Below, in pieces: positions 55,581 to 64,000 of a stretch of 64,000 bases of DNA. The stretch is from Gonatopus flavifemur (lineage: Eukaryota > Arthropoda > Insecta > Hymenoptera > Dryinidae): NCBI GenBank assembly GCA_018340375.1, contig JAFFJZ010000080.1, forward strand, positions 248,001-312,000. Reading direction: 5' to 3'. Position numbers and translations under genes: made by a program. Each line of letters starts with the position of its first letter. The stretch's first letter is position 1. The notes beneath the pieces are model-generated. The model made no database searches. It worked only from the letters and a program-made list of their open reading frames with translations, and was not told where the DNA came from.

Positions 55581-55944
55581 ACACACACAACCAGGAACCC
55601 ACTGGGTCGCAATGTATGTCGATAGTAAAGGGAGAGGAACATATTTCGATAGCTATGGAATGCCACCACAAGACTCAAGATTCGTCCAACGATTGCAACG
55701 AAACACATCATCCTTCGTCTGGAACACTCGACGACTCCAAAGCATTACATCCTCATATTTTGGACAATATTGTATTGTTTTTTCACATCATATGTGCCGT
55801 GGCTACAGTCTTCGCCAACTTTTGGGGCTTTTCACCAACAATACACGAATCAACGACGAGAGAGTCATGCAACTTTACCGAAGGATGAATAGGTTTCCTA
55901 CTTATGTAAACAATCGGAATGGAATTCTACGTGGTCATGGTTAG
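55453..55944 (+). CDS. Adenain-like cysteine protease
   Basis: Virion maturation protease of the adenovirus-protease (C5/Ulp1-like) family. From ATG 55453 the frame (163 aa) has VYPVDRVPRVWTRPTAIVAN, TQPGTHWVAMYVD with catalytic His49, GTYFDSYGMPP with Asp65, and SSYFGQYCIVF with Gln104 and Cys106. The His-Asp-Gln-Cys set is complete. NDERV near the end is typical. In most relatives the residue before GQYC is Cys; here it is Phe. No stop or shift within the ORF. The N-terminus overlaps the preceding gene. Its likely substrate is the core-like protein encoded at 52599. Confidence 0.88.
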   Translation, partial: QMISIEIQRVLNRFDANDIEVYPVDRVPRVWTRPTAIVANTDEHTQPGTHWVAMYVDSKGRGTYFDSYGMPPQDSRFVQRLQRNTSSFVWNTRRLQSITSSYFGQYCIVFSHHMCRGYSLRQLLGLFTNNTRINDERVMQLYRRMNRFPTYVNNRNGILRGHG

Positions 55945-56291
55945 AGACAACGATCTCGATACTTCGTTTCGCACCATATTCAATCTTGTATTAGTAGATT
56001 AGCGTGTTTAGCTTGAAAATGTATCACTATTATACTGGACGGGAAATTGTTTTGTTGTAGATCTTATTATAATCATATACATATTATATTAGGTAATAAA
56101 AAATTGTACCATCTTACAATTTTCTTCTGTAAAACATCGAATCTGTAGTGGAAATTGGAATGAATATCTTATTGTGTAATCTTACATGATGTGTAGAAGG
56201 TTTATTTTCAAAATACTTACCTCTGACTCTTCCGTTTGAATCCTAAAAATACGTTGAGGATTCATTAATACATTTCAAATTCTCTTCCATC

Positions 56292-56327
<36 letters not shown>

Positions 56328-56640
56328 AATTACATAGGTAAAATCTCTTACGTTGAACGACGATAGAAATAGCCATATATTACGCCTGAGAGAAAACCTA
56401 CCTCCCACCAAGTCATCGCCACCCACCACCACCACCACCCACACTACCTCCACCACCCATCACCACCACCTACCACTCCATCACCCAACACTCCATATCC
56501 ACCCACCACCACTCACCACCCCACCACCCTCTCAGCCCCCCTTCAAAACTCTCATACACCTGTTCCACCTACCACCTGTTATCTCAGACGACTGATCTAA
56601 TCTATACAGGTGGATTATCTTATCTCAGACAGACTATCTT
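55945..56640. other. Non-coding, with (TC)n and CCA-rich low-complexity tracts
   Basis: Contains a (TC)n microsatellite at ~56284-56322 and a CCACCACC-rich tract at ~56405-56545, then repeated ACAGGTG and TATCTTATCTCAGAC phrases at 56570-56655. Thr/Pro/His-rich frames here are artefacts. The right end of Polinton copy 1 should lie in this stretch, but I could not recognise a terminal repeat. Confidence 0.6.
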
Positions 56641-57468
56641 ATCTTATCTATACAGGTGCAGTTTGTTGTGACGGCCCAGACCCGGCAGCATACTACTTAT
56701 ATTGTTAAATGTAACAAGAGTTCTAGGGATTTTTAAGGGTGCTGAATCAAATTCTGGGCTCCAATGTTGGAAGAGAATAATAATTTCGATCTTCCCGCGG
56801 AGCCCTCTGTTTCTCTTTTGTTAGAGTTCAAAGAACATGGTATCTTCTCTCCTCAATTCCATGCGGTTTTGTTTTGGTTTTTGCATTTTCTTGCTTTTAC
56901 TCTTTGTTAATGAAGGATTTGACAGTGTGCATGGGAGAAGATTGGCATTTTCGCCACATTGGTAATTGAATTTCTGCGAATTCTTTTTATTGAATTCTTT
57001 CAAGCTGAAATTGTTGGTTTTTGTATGTATTTTGGAAATTTTCGATGAATTGTGTTCTCTATGCTATCAACACAGTTTTATCATTTTCGCCATCAGTGAC
57101 TTCAAAATTTGCAATAACATGTTTATGATGCTGGTAGAAGTTATTCCAGTCATTCGCTCCCTTTTTTCTTGTTCTTTCGTGTTATGGATTTCACAAAACC
57201 CGGATAAATCGACAGCGAAGAGCTGTTTAACTGGTCTTCTTCGGGGAAGACATTGATTGCAAAAGCAACCCGTCGGCCACGCTACCACATTGATGCAACT
57301 TGTGTAGTCAAATTATTCGAATCGTATCACACATTCCTGCACAATCTTGTGGGAGTTTTTTTTCGCATACAATTTTATTGTTTTGCTTCGCGGGCGCGCC
57401 ATCGGTTATTTTGCAGGTGCACTTTCTTCCGAGTAATTTTTGCTGGCTCTTTCCCGTTGACGGTGGAA
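56641..57468. other. Possible BEL/Pao 5' region; LTR not delimited
   Basis: Precedes the gag start. A GGCCCAGACCCGGCAGCATA block at ~56673 and the T-rich sequence after it could be LTR or leader, but no matching copy was found downstream of the pol gene (after 62594), so no LTR pair can be claimed. Frames of 60-96 codons have no motifs. Confidence 0.35.
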
Positions 57469-59573
57469 ATGAAGCAACTTTTGGCTGAGCAAATATCCCT
57501 AATGAGCAGAATAGACCGTTCATTTCCGAACTTCACAAAAGATGGGTCAGCTCGGATGACATCGAGCAACTGTCAAACTAGGCTCCGGAGTCTTCGCGAG
57601 ATATGGTTGTCACTTCGCGAGTGCCCCACACCCCCCAAGCGATGAGGCTGAACGACTCCCGCGCATTTCTCTCCCGAACTTTGAGGGCAATTACCAAGAT
57701 TGGGAGGTTTCTCGCGATCTGTTCTCTACGCTCGTGGCTGAGAAAGTATACATTTCCAAAGTGTCTAAAATCCACCATCTCAAGTTCTGTTTAGAGGGCG
57801 AAGCCGCCCAGTTGATTAGCGCATTTTCAGTGACAGGTGACAATTTTGCGACAGCTTGGACCACGCTGGGAGATGGATATGAGGACCTTAGTAGGTTGGT
57901 ACATCCTCATATCTCGGCTATATACGCAATAAGGCCTAGGAAATCGGAATCTGCCGCCGAAATCAGGAGGCGTAGAAATAACTTCCAAACCCTATAAGGC
58001 ACTAGGAGTTCTCAAGAGGCCAATAGACAAGTGGGATGACCTCTTTGTATTTCATATCTTAACTCTATTAGATTCTGAAACTAGAAAACGCCGGGAGCAT
58101 CTTAAAAAGAGTTCGAAAAGAAAGAAAAAGTCCCCAACATTGAAGCCATTGTTAGGGTTTCTGGAAAATCAGGTGTCAGTTTTAGAAGCTTTAGAAGAAG
58201 ATACCATTAAATTCCAACGACCTAGTAAATTAAATCTTTCTCAACAGACCAAGCCAGAAAGTGCCAAAGATCCAGGGTTTTCAGCTACGCGGGTGCATCA
58301 TACTGGAGCGCGACAGTATGTTCCTTCTACCCCTTCTTCTGAAGCGGAGAAATGCTTGGCATGCGGGGCTACGCACTTCTTTCTGTTTTGTGGGAAATTC
58401 AAAGCGAGAACTGTCCCACGGCGTAAAGATTTCATCACTAACCATAGACGCTGTTTCAATTGCTTAGGGATGCATCTCGTTGAAGACTGCAGATCCAACA
58501 GAAGATGTCAGCGATGCAAAGGCGAACACCATACAATTCTTCATGGTAATAGCCCTGCTCCAGGTGCGGCGTCAGTCGGGAGTGAGGGTTTGGCGAGCTT
58601 TTCAAACGCTCATGCCCTAAAGGATGTAGAATCATCTCTCAACGCTATCCCTTCCGAGCACTCACCTGTTCCCGTGTTGCTTTCAACGGTCAAGGTGAAA
58701 GTTCTTTCGCCAATGGGAGGGAATTGCTGGGATAGAGCATTAGTGGACCAAGGGTCCCAATCGTCGTTCATTACTGATCCGCTATGCCAGCGATTGAGAC
58801 TGAATTATCAGACGATTGGCATACCAATATCAGGAGTAGCCGGTCAGCACCACTTCACGTGCAAGAAGATGGTAGAAATATCAGTCGAGCCGCGTTTCGA
58901 GTCGGACTTGGAGTGCGATGAACACGCGTACGTTTTACCTAAAATAACCTCTTATGCCCCCTCTTTTAGAATCAGTAGGATAGAGTTTTCTCACTTGGGC
59001 CAATTGGTATTGGCCGACCAAGATTTCTCTGGCCCGGCCCGTGTAGATGTTCCGCTGGGGGCTGCAGCCCACGCGCGCATAATACGCAAAGGATTACGCG
59101 AGGACAGTCCAAACGAACCGGTTGTCATAGATTCGGAACTGGGGTGGCTAATACCAGGATCATTCCCCTCCAACGATGCTCAGGGACGATTGTCAGTTTT
59201 GCACTTGATCCACGATCTCGATCTGGGAACCCTTTTCCAGCGCTTATGTGAGCAGGAGCAAATCTCTGTGACTGAAGCTAAGACTACTTCTTCAGATGAG
59301 GAGGAGGCCGAGAGAATCTTCTCAGGGACAACAGTCAGGGACGACTCAGGACGATACTGTGTTAGCTCGCCGTTTAGGATTGCCCAGCCTCATGATCTGG
59401 AATTTCCTGGATCGTTCGGAATTGCGAAAAGGATGTACAGTAGCTTAGAAAAACGATTCCTTGGCAATGGAGTTTTTGCAAGGCTATACAAGGAATTCAT
59501 GGAGGACTATGAACTACAGGGCCATATGACCTTGGTGCCGCTTTCTGAAGGCAATGGTTGCAAATTCTATTGA
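57469..59573 (+). pseudogene. BEL/Pao gag and protease region
   Basis: Gag begins about MKQLLAEQISLMSRIDRSF (57469) and shifts frame near 57640 into LPNFEGNYQDWEV-type sequence, then LEGEAAQLISAFSVTGDNF and LVHPHISAIYAIRP. It shifts again near 57995 into the frame that runs to 59573. Zinc-knuckle-like CLACGATHFFLFCG, CFNCLGMHLVEDC and CQRCKGEHHTILH (~58350-58540) are followed by an aspartic protease-like ALVDQGSQSSFI (58738-58773), in which the DTGS/DSGS motif appears as DQGS. The order and motifs identify the Pao family. The TGA at 59571 precedes the RT. Confidence 0.88.
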
Positions 59574-61267
59574 CCTAATCATGGGGTACTAAAGGGATAC
59601 GTCCCTACCGCTAAAATCCGGACTGTCTTCAATGGCTGTGCTAAAGATAATCGCGGAACTTCTATCAATGACATGCTTTATTGCGGAGTTCATTCACTCC
59701 CGGATCTCACAGAAGTTCTTTGGCGATGGAGACAATACAAATATGTTTTCGTGACAGACATCCGCCAAATGTTCCGTCAAATGAGGATCCATCCCAAGGA
59801 CCAAACGTGTCAGGCCATTTTATGGAGGAAAAGTTCAGAGGAACCTTCGCGGACTTGAAAATTGAAAACGGTCACTTAGGAATGGTGTCAAACCCATTCT
59901 TAGCCATTCAGATGTTGCGCCAGTTGGCCAGCGATGAAAGCGCTAATTACCCATTAGGTGCCGTGGAACTTCAGGGTGACTCTTATATGAATGACATGTC
60001 ATCAGGGGGCCACAGTCTAGACGGAGCCATCAGTAAGCGGAACCAGCTGATCGAAATTTGCACGGTGAGCGGCTTCGAGTTACACAAATGGCTCTCCAAT
60101 AGCGAGCAATGGCTGGCGGACCTACCAGCGGATAAGCGAGTGAATGTAAAGTCTTCGGACAGGAATTTTGTAAATAGTATATTAGGACTAGGATGGGATG
60201 CAGTTTCAGACTGCTCCTATGTTAGCATTAAGGGCTTCAAACTCAGATATTCTTGGACAAAGAGGCTCGTTCTCTCCAAGATTGCGGGGATATTCGACCC
60301 GTTGGGTTGGATCGCACCAGTTCTGGTTACAGCTAAAATCTTGTTGCAACAGCTTTGGCTGTACCAACTTGATTGGGACACCGAATCACCCCACCAGCTA
60401 GGATTGCGATGGCTCGAGTGGTATAACAAGATTCCGGTCCTCAACGATCTACGAATCTCTCGCTGGTTTGATTACCAACAAGGTACTATCACGGAGCTTC
60501 ACGGGTTCTCCGACGCGTTCTCTACAGCATACGGAGCAGTGCTTTACCTGCGAGTGATCAGTGGTGACCGGATATTCATGCACATGCTGCAAGCCAGAAC
60601 CCGAGTTGCCCCAATCAAGAGTGTCATCACCATTACAAAGCTGGAGTTATGCGCCGCAGTTTTGTTCGCTCAGCTAGCCAAGAGGACTGAGGCCACAATT
60701 TGCCTTGGTCTACGCTCAGTACACCTATGGACTGACTCCATGGATGTGCTGTACTGGCTCAAGTCGCATCCATCGAGGTGGCCAGTATTCGTGGCCAACC
60801 GATGTGCAAAAATACACTCTCTTCAACTTAACGCCCAGTGGCGCCATGTGAAATCGGCTCAGAATCCGGTGGATTGTGCCTCTAGGGGTATCACTCCCGC
60901 CGCGCTAAAGGAATTTTCACTATGGGGGAAAGGGTCGGTGTGGCTCTCGGAAAGCAAGGAACTACCTCCACCTTTTATCAAGCCTCCAGCAGAGACAGAT
61001 TGCACATCCATGCAACCGATCCCACATAACTTCGTTAGCAGTGAAAAGCCAGCTATATGGGAATTGATGTCCGGATATTCATCACTCACCAAGACTATTA
61101 GAGCTACAGCATATATCTTGAGATTTGTTCATCATTTTTCCGACCGGTCTAAGCCGCGTTCGTTGGGTAAGAACACGCTCTTCCCGTTAAACTGGTTTTA
61201 CTCAATACAATACGAAGTAAACAATTTGCTGACCACTGGCGAACTAGAGAGATCCGTCAAACCTTAG
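59574..61267 (+). pseudogene. BEL/Pao reverse transcriptase and RNase H, mutated
   Basis: The RT starts in the frame GVLKGYVPTAKIRTVFNGCA (~59585) and continues KYVFVTDIRQMFRQMRIHP to ~59855, where it shifts into the frame 59681-61267. There the catalytic YVDD is YMND (~59985). IFDPLGWIAPVLVTAKILLQ (thumb region), then HGFSDAFSTAYGAVLYLR (RNase H first Asp), TKLELCAAVLFAQL (Glu) and HLWTDSMDVLYWL (Asp) follow. Loss of one catalytic Asp plus the frameshift means no active RT. Confidence 0.9.
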
Positions 61268-61272
61268 TTTAT

Positions 61273-62594
61273 TTGAATCAACGCTATTATTTTGACTCCG
61301 AGATAAAAATTTTGTCTGGTGGTGTGTTGCCTAAATCGAACTCTCTCGCAGAGCTGGATCCATACCTTGACGCAGACTTGATGAGAGTGGGGGGTCGGCT
61401 TCAAAAATCTCTGCTCAGCCACGGGGAAACGCAACCCTTGATTCTGCCGTATGAGACTCATTTTTCGCGCCTTTTAGTCGAATTCTACCACCAGAAAACT
61501 CTGCATGGAGGAATTAGGCTCACCTCATTTACGTTGAGACGTGAATTCTGGATAACTCACGCTGGCCAATTGGTCAAAGCAACAATAAGTAAGTGCTACC
61601 CTTGCCTTGGTTTCCGAGGCAGCACTGCTCATCAGAAGCTAGGCACATTACTGGCTGTAAGGGTCAGGCCTAGCCACCCTTTCAGCAACTCAGGGCTTGA
61701 CTACGCAGGCCCGTATAACATTCGAGTTTCTCCTAGGAGAGGCCACAAATCTTATAAAGGGTATGCAGCTATTTTCATTTGTCTCAGCACAAAAGCCGTG
61801 CATTTAGGACTAGTCTCGAGCTATAAAAGCAAGGGCTTCATAGCAGCCTCAGGCGTTTCACCTCTCACCGCGGTCACTGTTCAGCGCTATACAATGATCA
61901 AGGCACCACTTTCGTCGGCGCTGATACCGAGAGAATGTACCAGGAGTCTTCCGATTACGCTAATGACTTATCCTCTATCCTCGCAAACCAAGGGACTTCG
62001 TGGCACTTCAATCCGCCAAGTGCCCCCACTTTGGGGGGATTTGGGAGGCGGCGATCAAGTCGACGAAGCACCACCTCCGCAGGGTTATCGGTCTGGACAC
62101 GCTGACCTTCGAAGAATTCCATATGTTGCTGACTTAGATAGAGGCTTGCGTCAGTTCGCGTCACCCCTCTTGCCATTGACGAGTGATCCTCCGGACACTC
62201 CTATGCTAACGGCAGCCCATCTGTTAATTGGTTCAATTCCTTTCTAATCCCAGAACCGTGCTATCTTGATGAAACCATACATCCATTAAGACGATGAAAG
62301 TTACTACAGCAGATGCTGCAAAGTTGGTGGAGAAACTGGTCTCGGGAGTACCTCCAATCCTTGCAAGTGCGTTATGAGTGGACAGCTGCTCAGCCATCTA
62401 TGCAAATAGGTGACTTAGTTCTAGTAGCTGATGATAACATGATGGCTGCAAAATGGCCTATTGCTCGAGTGATTTCGACCTACGCCGGTTTCGACGAATT
62501 GGTTAGGGTGGTCAAGCTAAACACCGCCACATCGGGACTAAAACGCCCTGTTCACAAGTTAATTTCGCTTACAAGAGCCGAAGGTGGTCCATAG
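61273..62594 (+). pseudogene. BEL/Pao integrase
   Basis: The N-terminal zinc-binding region (TLHGGIRLTSFTLRREFWI, KCYPCLG) and first catalytic Asp (NSGLDYAGPYNI) are in the frame 61273-62247, with STKAVHLGLVSS. After ~61860 homology moves between frames: the second Asp region and QGTSWHFNPP appear in another frame near 61985, and the C-terminus (62313-62594: SREYLQSLQ, GDLVLVADDNMMAAKWPIAR, VVKLNTATSGLKRPVHKL) in a third. At least two frameshifts; inactive. Completes the retrotransposon. No 3' LTR was recognised. Confidence 0.88.
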
Positions 62595-62726
62595 CTTACC
62601 ACCATTGCTATATGTTCGGCTAACTCTAAATTTCATTAGGATAATTTGCAGCCATGGCACTTTTGTCATTTTTTAATCGCAAAAAAATGAGGTGAGCGGG
62701 ATGTTGGAGAAGCTGTCTAGTTGCAG

Positions 62727-63260
62727 TTATAGTGCTTCAACAAGCGGATGTGAAAAAAACAGGAGCGCGAGCCTAACCACTTTTCCTTGCATATAAGCTC
62801 TCAGCTCAACAAATGCCAAATCAATTGTAACGAACGGCGGCAAACGAGCATCGGACATCGTTTTGCTGAAACTTGGTGGAAAGTCTGAATAGTTTTCTTC
62901 ATATGTTAGATACAGCCCTCTTGAATCCATCAAGAGGAGTCGTTTCTGCATCAAACAACGACCTTCAGCACTTCTCACCGAAACCACATCTTTTTTGCGA
63001 GGCAGTACTCTGCCATTTGAATCACTTACATAGAAATCAATAACTTTCCGGACAGTCTCTTCTGGCAGATTTCGAGCTGACTCCACTGTATTGTGCACTA
63101 AAATGCCCTTTGATGCTTTGAGTTCCCTCAAATTTTTTGCCAGTTGCCAACTGCAATCGTGAGAATATTCAATTTTTGTGGACTCTCCAACGATAAGCTC
63201 GCAAAATGTTCTTTTAACCCATTGAGCATTTCTTCCAATTCGATTTCCCTTCTCGACCAA
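62727..63260 (-). CDS. 177-aa ORF of an arthropod family with a 'GKKDxVSV' block, truncated
   Basis: Contains ARNLPEETVRKVIDFYVSDS, VLPRKKDVVSVRS, QKRLLLMDSRGLYLTYEENY and PPSFSK. These match the spacing of a protein type I recall from arthropod genomes, with LPxxxxxxVxxFYxxDxxSRxxPGKKDxVSV, KRLxLxxLxELYxxFK and GFSKFxxLRP, followed by a Cys-rich end. Here homology stops after FSK and the Cys-rich part is missing, so the gene is probably truncated or frameshifted near 62850. Such genes are often linked to transposons. Function unknown. Confidence 0.45.
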   Translation of the reverse strand: MVEKGNRIGRNAQWVKRTFCELIVGESTKIEYSHDCSWQLAKNLRELKASKGILVHNTVESARNLPEETVRKVIDFYVSDSNGRVLPRKKDVVSVRSAEGRCLMQKRLLLMDSRGLYLTYEENYSDFPPSFSKTMSDARLPPFVTIDLAFVELRAYMQGKVVRLALLFFSHPLVEAL

Positions 63261-64000
63261 ACCGTCACAGGCTCAGTTGGAATTAGTGGCGCAGCATCAA
63301 GACTAAAAGATTAATAGCACCTTGGCTCTCGTCTGATAAATTCTTGCATAATTCCGTTTCCATACTATCAGAACTCTCATCATTACGATGCCTGCAATCC
63401 CAACAAATCTTTGCATTTCGAGAAACGGAAGGAAACTTTCATTTCAGTTTGTTGGAAAGAAGTCTCAAATCTTTTCACTTGTGACCTGAATCATAATAAC
63501 GGTTACAATATCTATCACCGTGCCTCTTCATTGTTCCAAGCATACGAAAGATCGAATCGACAACAGAGAATGAAAATTGAGGGAGTGCAATACAAAATGA
63601 AATATAATAGTTCTTTTGAACCTATTATTAACCCGGCGGAGGGAATCAATTCTGAAACGAAATATTTCAATGAAAGTTCTGAAAACAACTGTTGGAAGAG
63701 TGAATCTCGTAGAGGGGTCCCAGAGCACTAAATTCTGAAAAGAATTGTTCGTTAATATCAGCTTGGAAAAGAATTGTTGTACGAGAATAGTTCCATAAAA
63801 TGTTAGGAAGATTCCAATTCCGTTGCTGTGACAAACTCACGAAGGGGCTGAATTCGATATGAAAATTGATTTTCCGTTGTTTCGAATGAATAATATACTG
63901 CCATGCTAGCGCAGTGGTCGTAACTGACTTTTTTTTCGGCGAAAATGAGTTATGAGTGTCACATTATGTAACATCAATAAGTGAACATTTTTGTAGTACA
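63261..64000. other. No gene recognised
   Basis: AT-rich. A 106-codon plus-strand frame at 63411-63731 is Asn/Ser/Glu/Lys-rich without motifs; the opposing minus-strand frame shows the same lack of features. Confidence 0.4.

Larger units (their letters stand above)
39494..55944 (+). mobile_element. Polinton/Maverick copy 1
   Basis: Virus-like transposon with all genes on the plus strand: PolB (39494-47908, split by a foldback), packaging ATPase (48624-49268), two conserved small proteins (49316-49633, 49682-~50560), chromodomain integrase (50567-51679), penton-like (51697-52595), core-like (52599-53235), major capsid (53255-54580), an uncharacterised conserved protein (54912-~55580) and an adenain-like protease (55453-55944). 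This gene set is diagnostic of Polintons, related to adintoviruses. The limits given are coding limits: terminal inverted repeats and a 6-bp duplication were not found, the left end possibly being displaced by element C. Confidence 0.9.

Overview
The window is eukaryotic, almost certainly arthropod and most likely insect, nuclear DNA. It is AT-rich and shows no bacterial gene organisation. Almost everything recognisable is mobile DNA of families typical of insect genomes: Polinton/Maverick virus-like transposons, a Transib transposon, Tc1/mariner-type elements, a BEL/Pao retrotransposon and many MITEs. I found no convincing single-copy host gene; the best candidate is a truncated gene at 62727-63260 (-).

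Layout. (1) 1-4.25 kb: minus-strand family-B DNA polymerase of one Polinton-like lineage ('type I'), in one reading frame cut by TAA stops; the element probably runs off the left edge. (2) 4.3-8.5 kb: no genes, three MITE-like palindromes. (3) 8.5-15.2 kb: a diverged ~130-bp tandem array. A 4298-bp Transib element (10621-14918) sits in it, with a CGTCG target duplication and RAG-signal-like ends; its transposase is broken by two nested MITEs and two stops. (4) 15.4-15.8 kb: mariner relic. (5) 16.6-26.1 kb: an old, decayed Polinton ('copy 2'): PolB, integrase, penton-like protein, core-like protein, partial major capsid, partial protease. (6) 26.4-32.9 kb: gene-poor, with foldbacks and a truncated IS630/mariner-type transposase. 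(7) 32.9-39.5 kb: three elements with CAGGGTG ends standing side by side in TA-rich spacers. (8) 39.5-55.9 kb: a better preserved Polinton ('copy 1'): PolB, packaging ATPase, two conserved small proteins, an intact chromodomain integrase, penton-like protein, basic core-like protein, major capsid protein, an uncharacterised protein and an adenain-like protease. A 4.2-kb foldback (43544-47743) with an 8-bp target duplication splits its PolB. (9) 56-57.4 kb: simple repeats. (10) 57.5-62.6 kb: degenerate BEL/Pao gag-pol. (11) 62.7-64 kb: one small truncated ORF.

How the genes fit together. The two plus-strand Polintons carry a self-synthesising module (protein-primed-type PolB plus DDE integrase) and a virion module (FtsK/HerA-like ATPase, major and minor capsid proteins, core-like protein, maturation protease). 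Copy 1 has about ten in-frame stops and about four frameshifts, so as read it is not autonomous, although its integrase ORF is undamaged. The most noteworthy observations are the asymmetric recombination-signal-like ends of the Transib element, a shared Cys/His (OTU-like) module at the N-termini of two otherwise different polymerases, an adenain-type cleavage motif in the core-like protein encoded upstream of the protease, and a nuclease-like conserved protein of unknown function.
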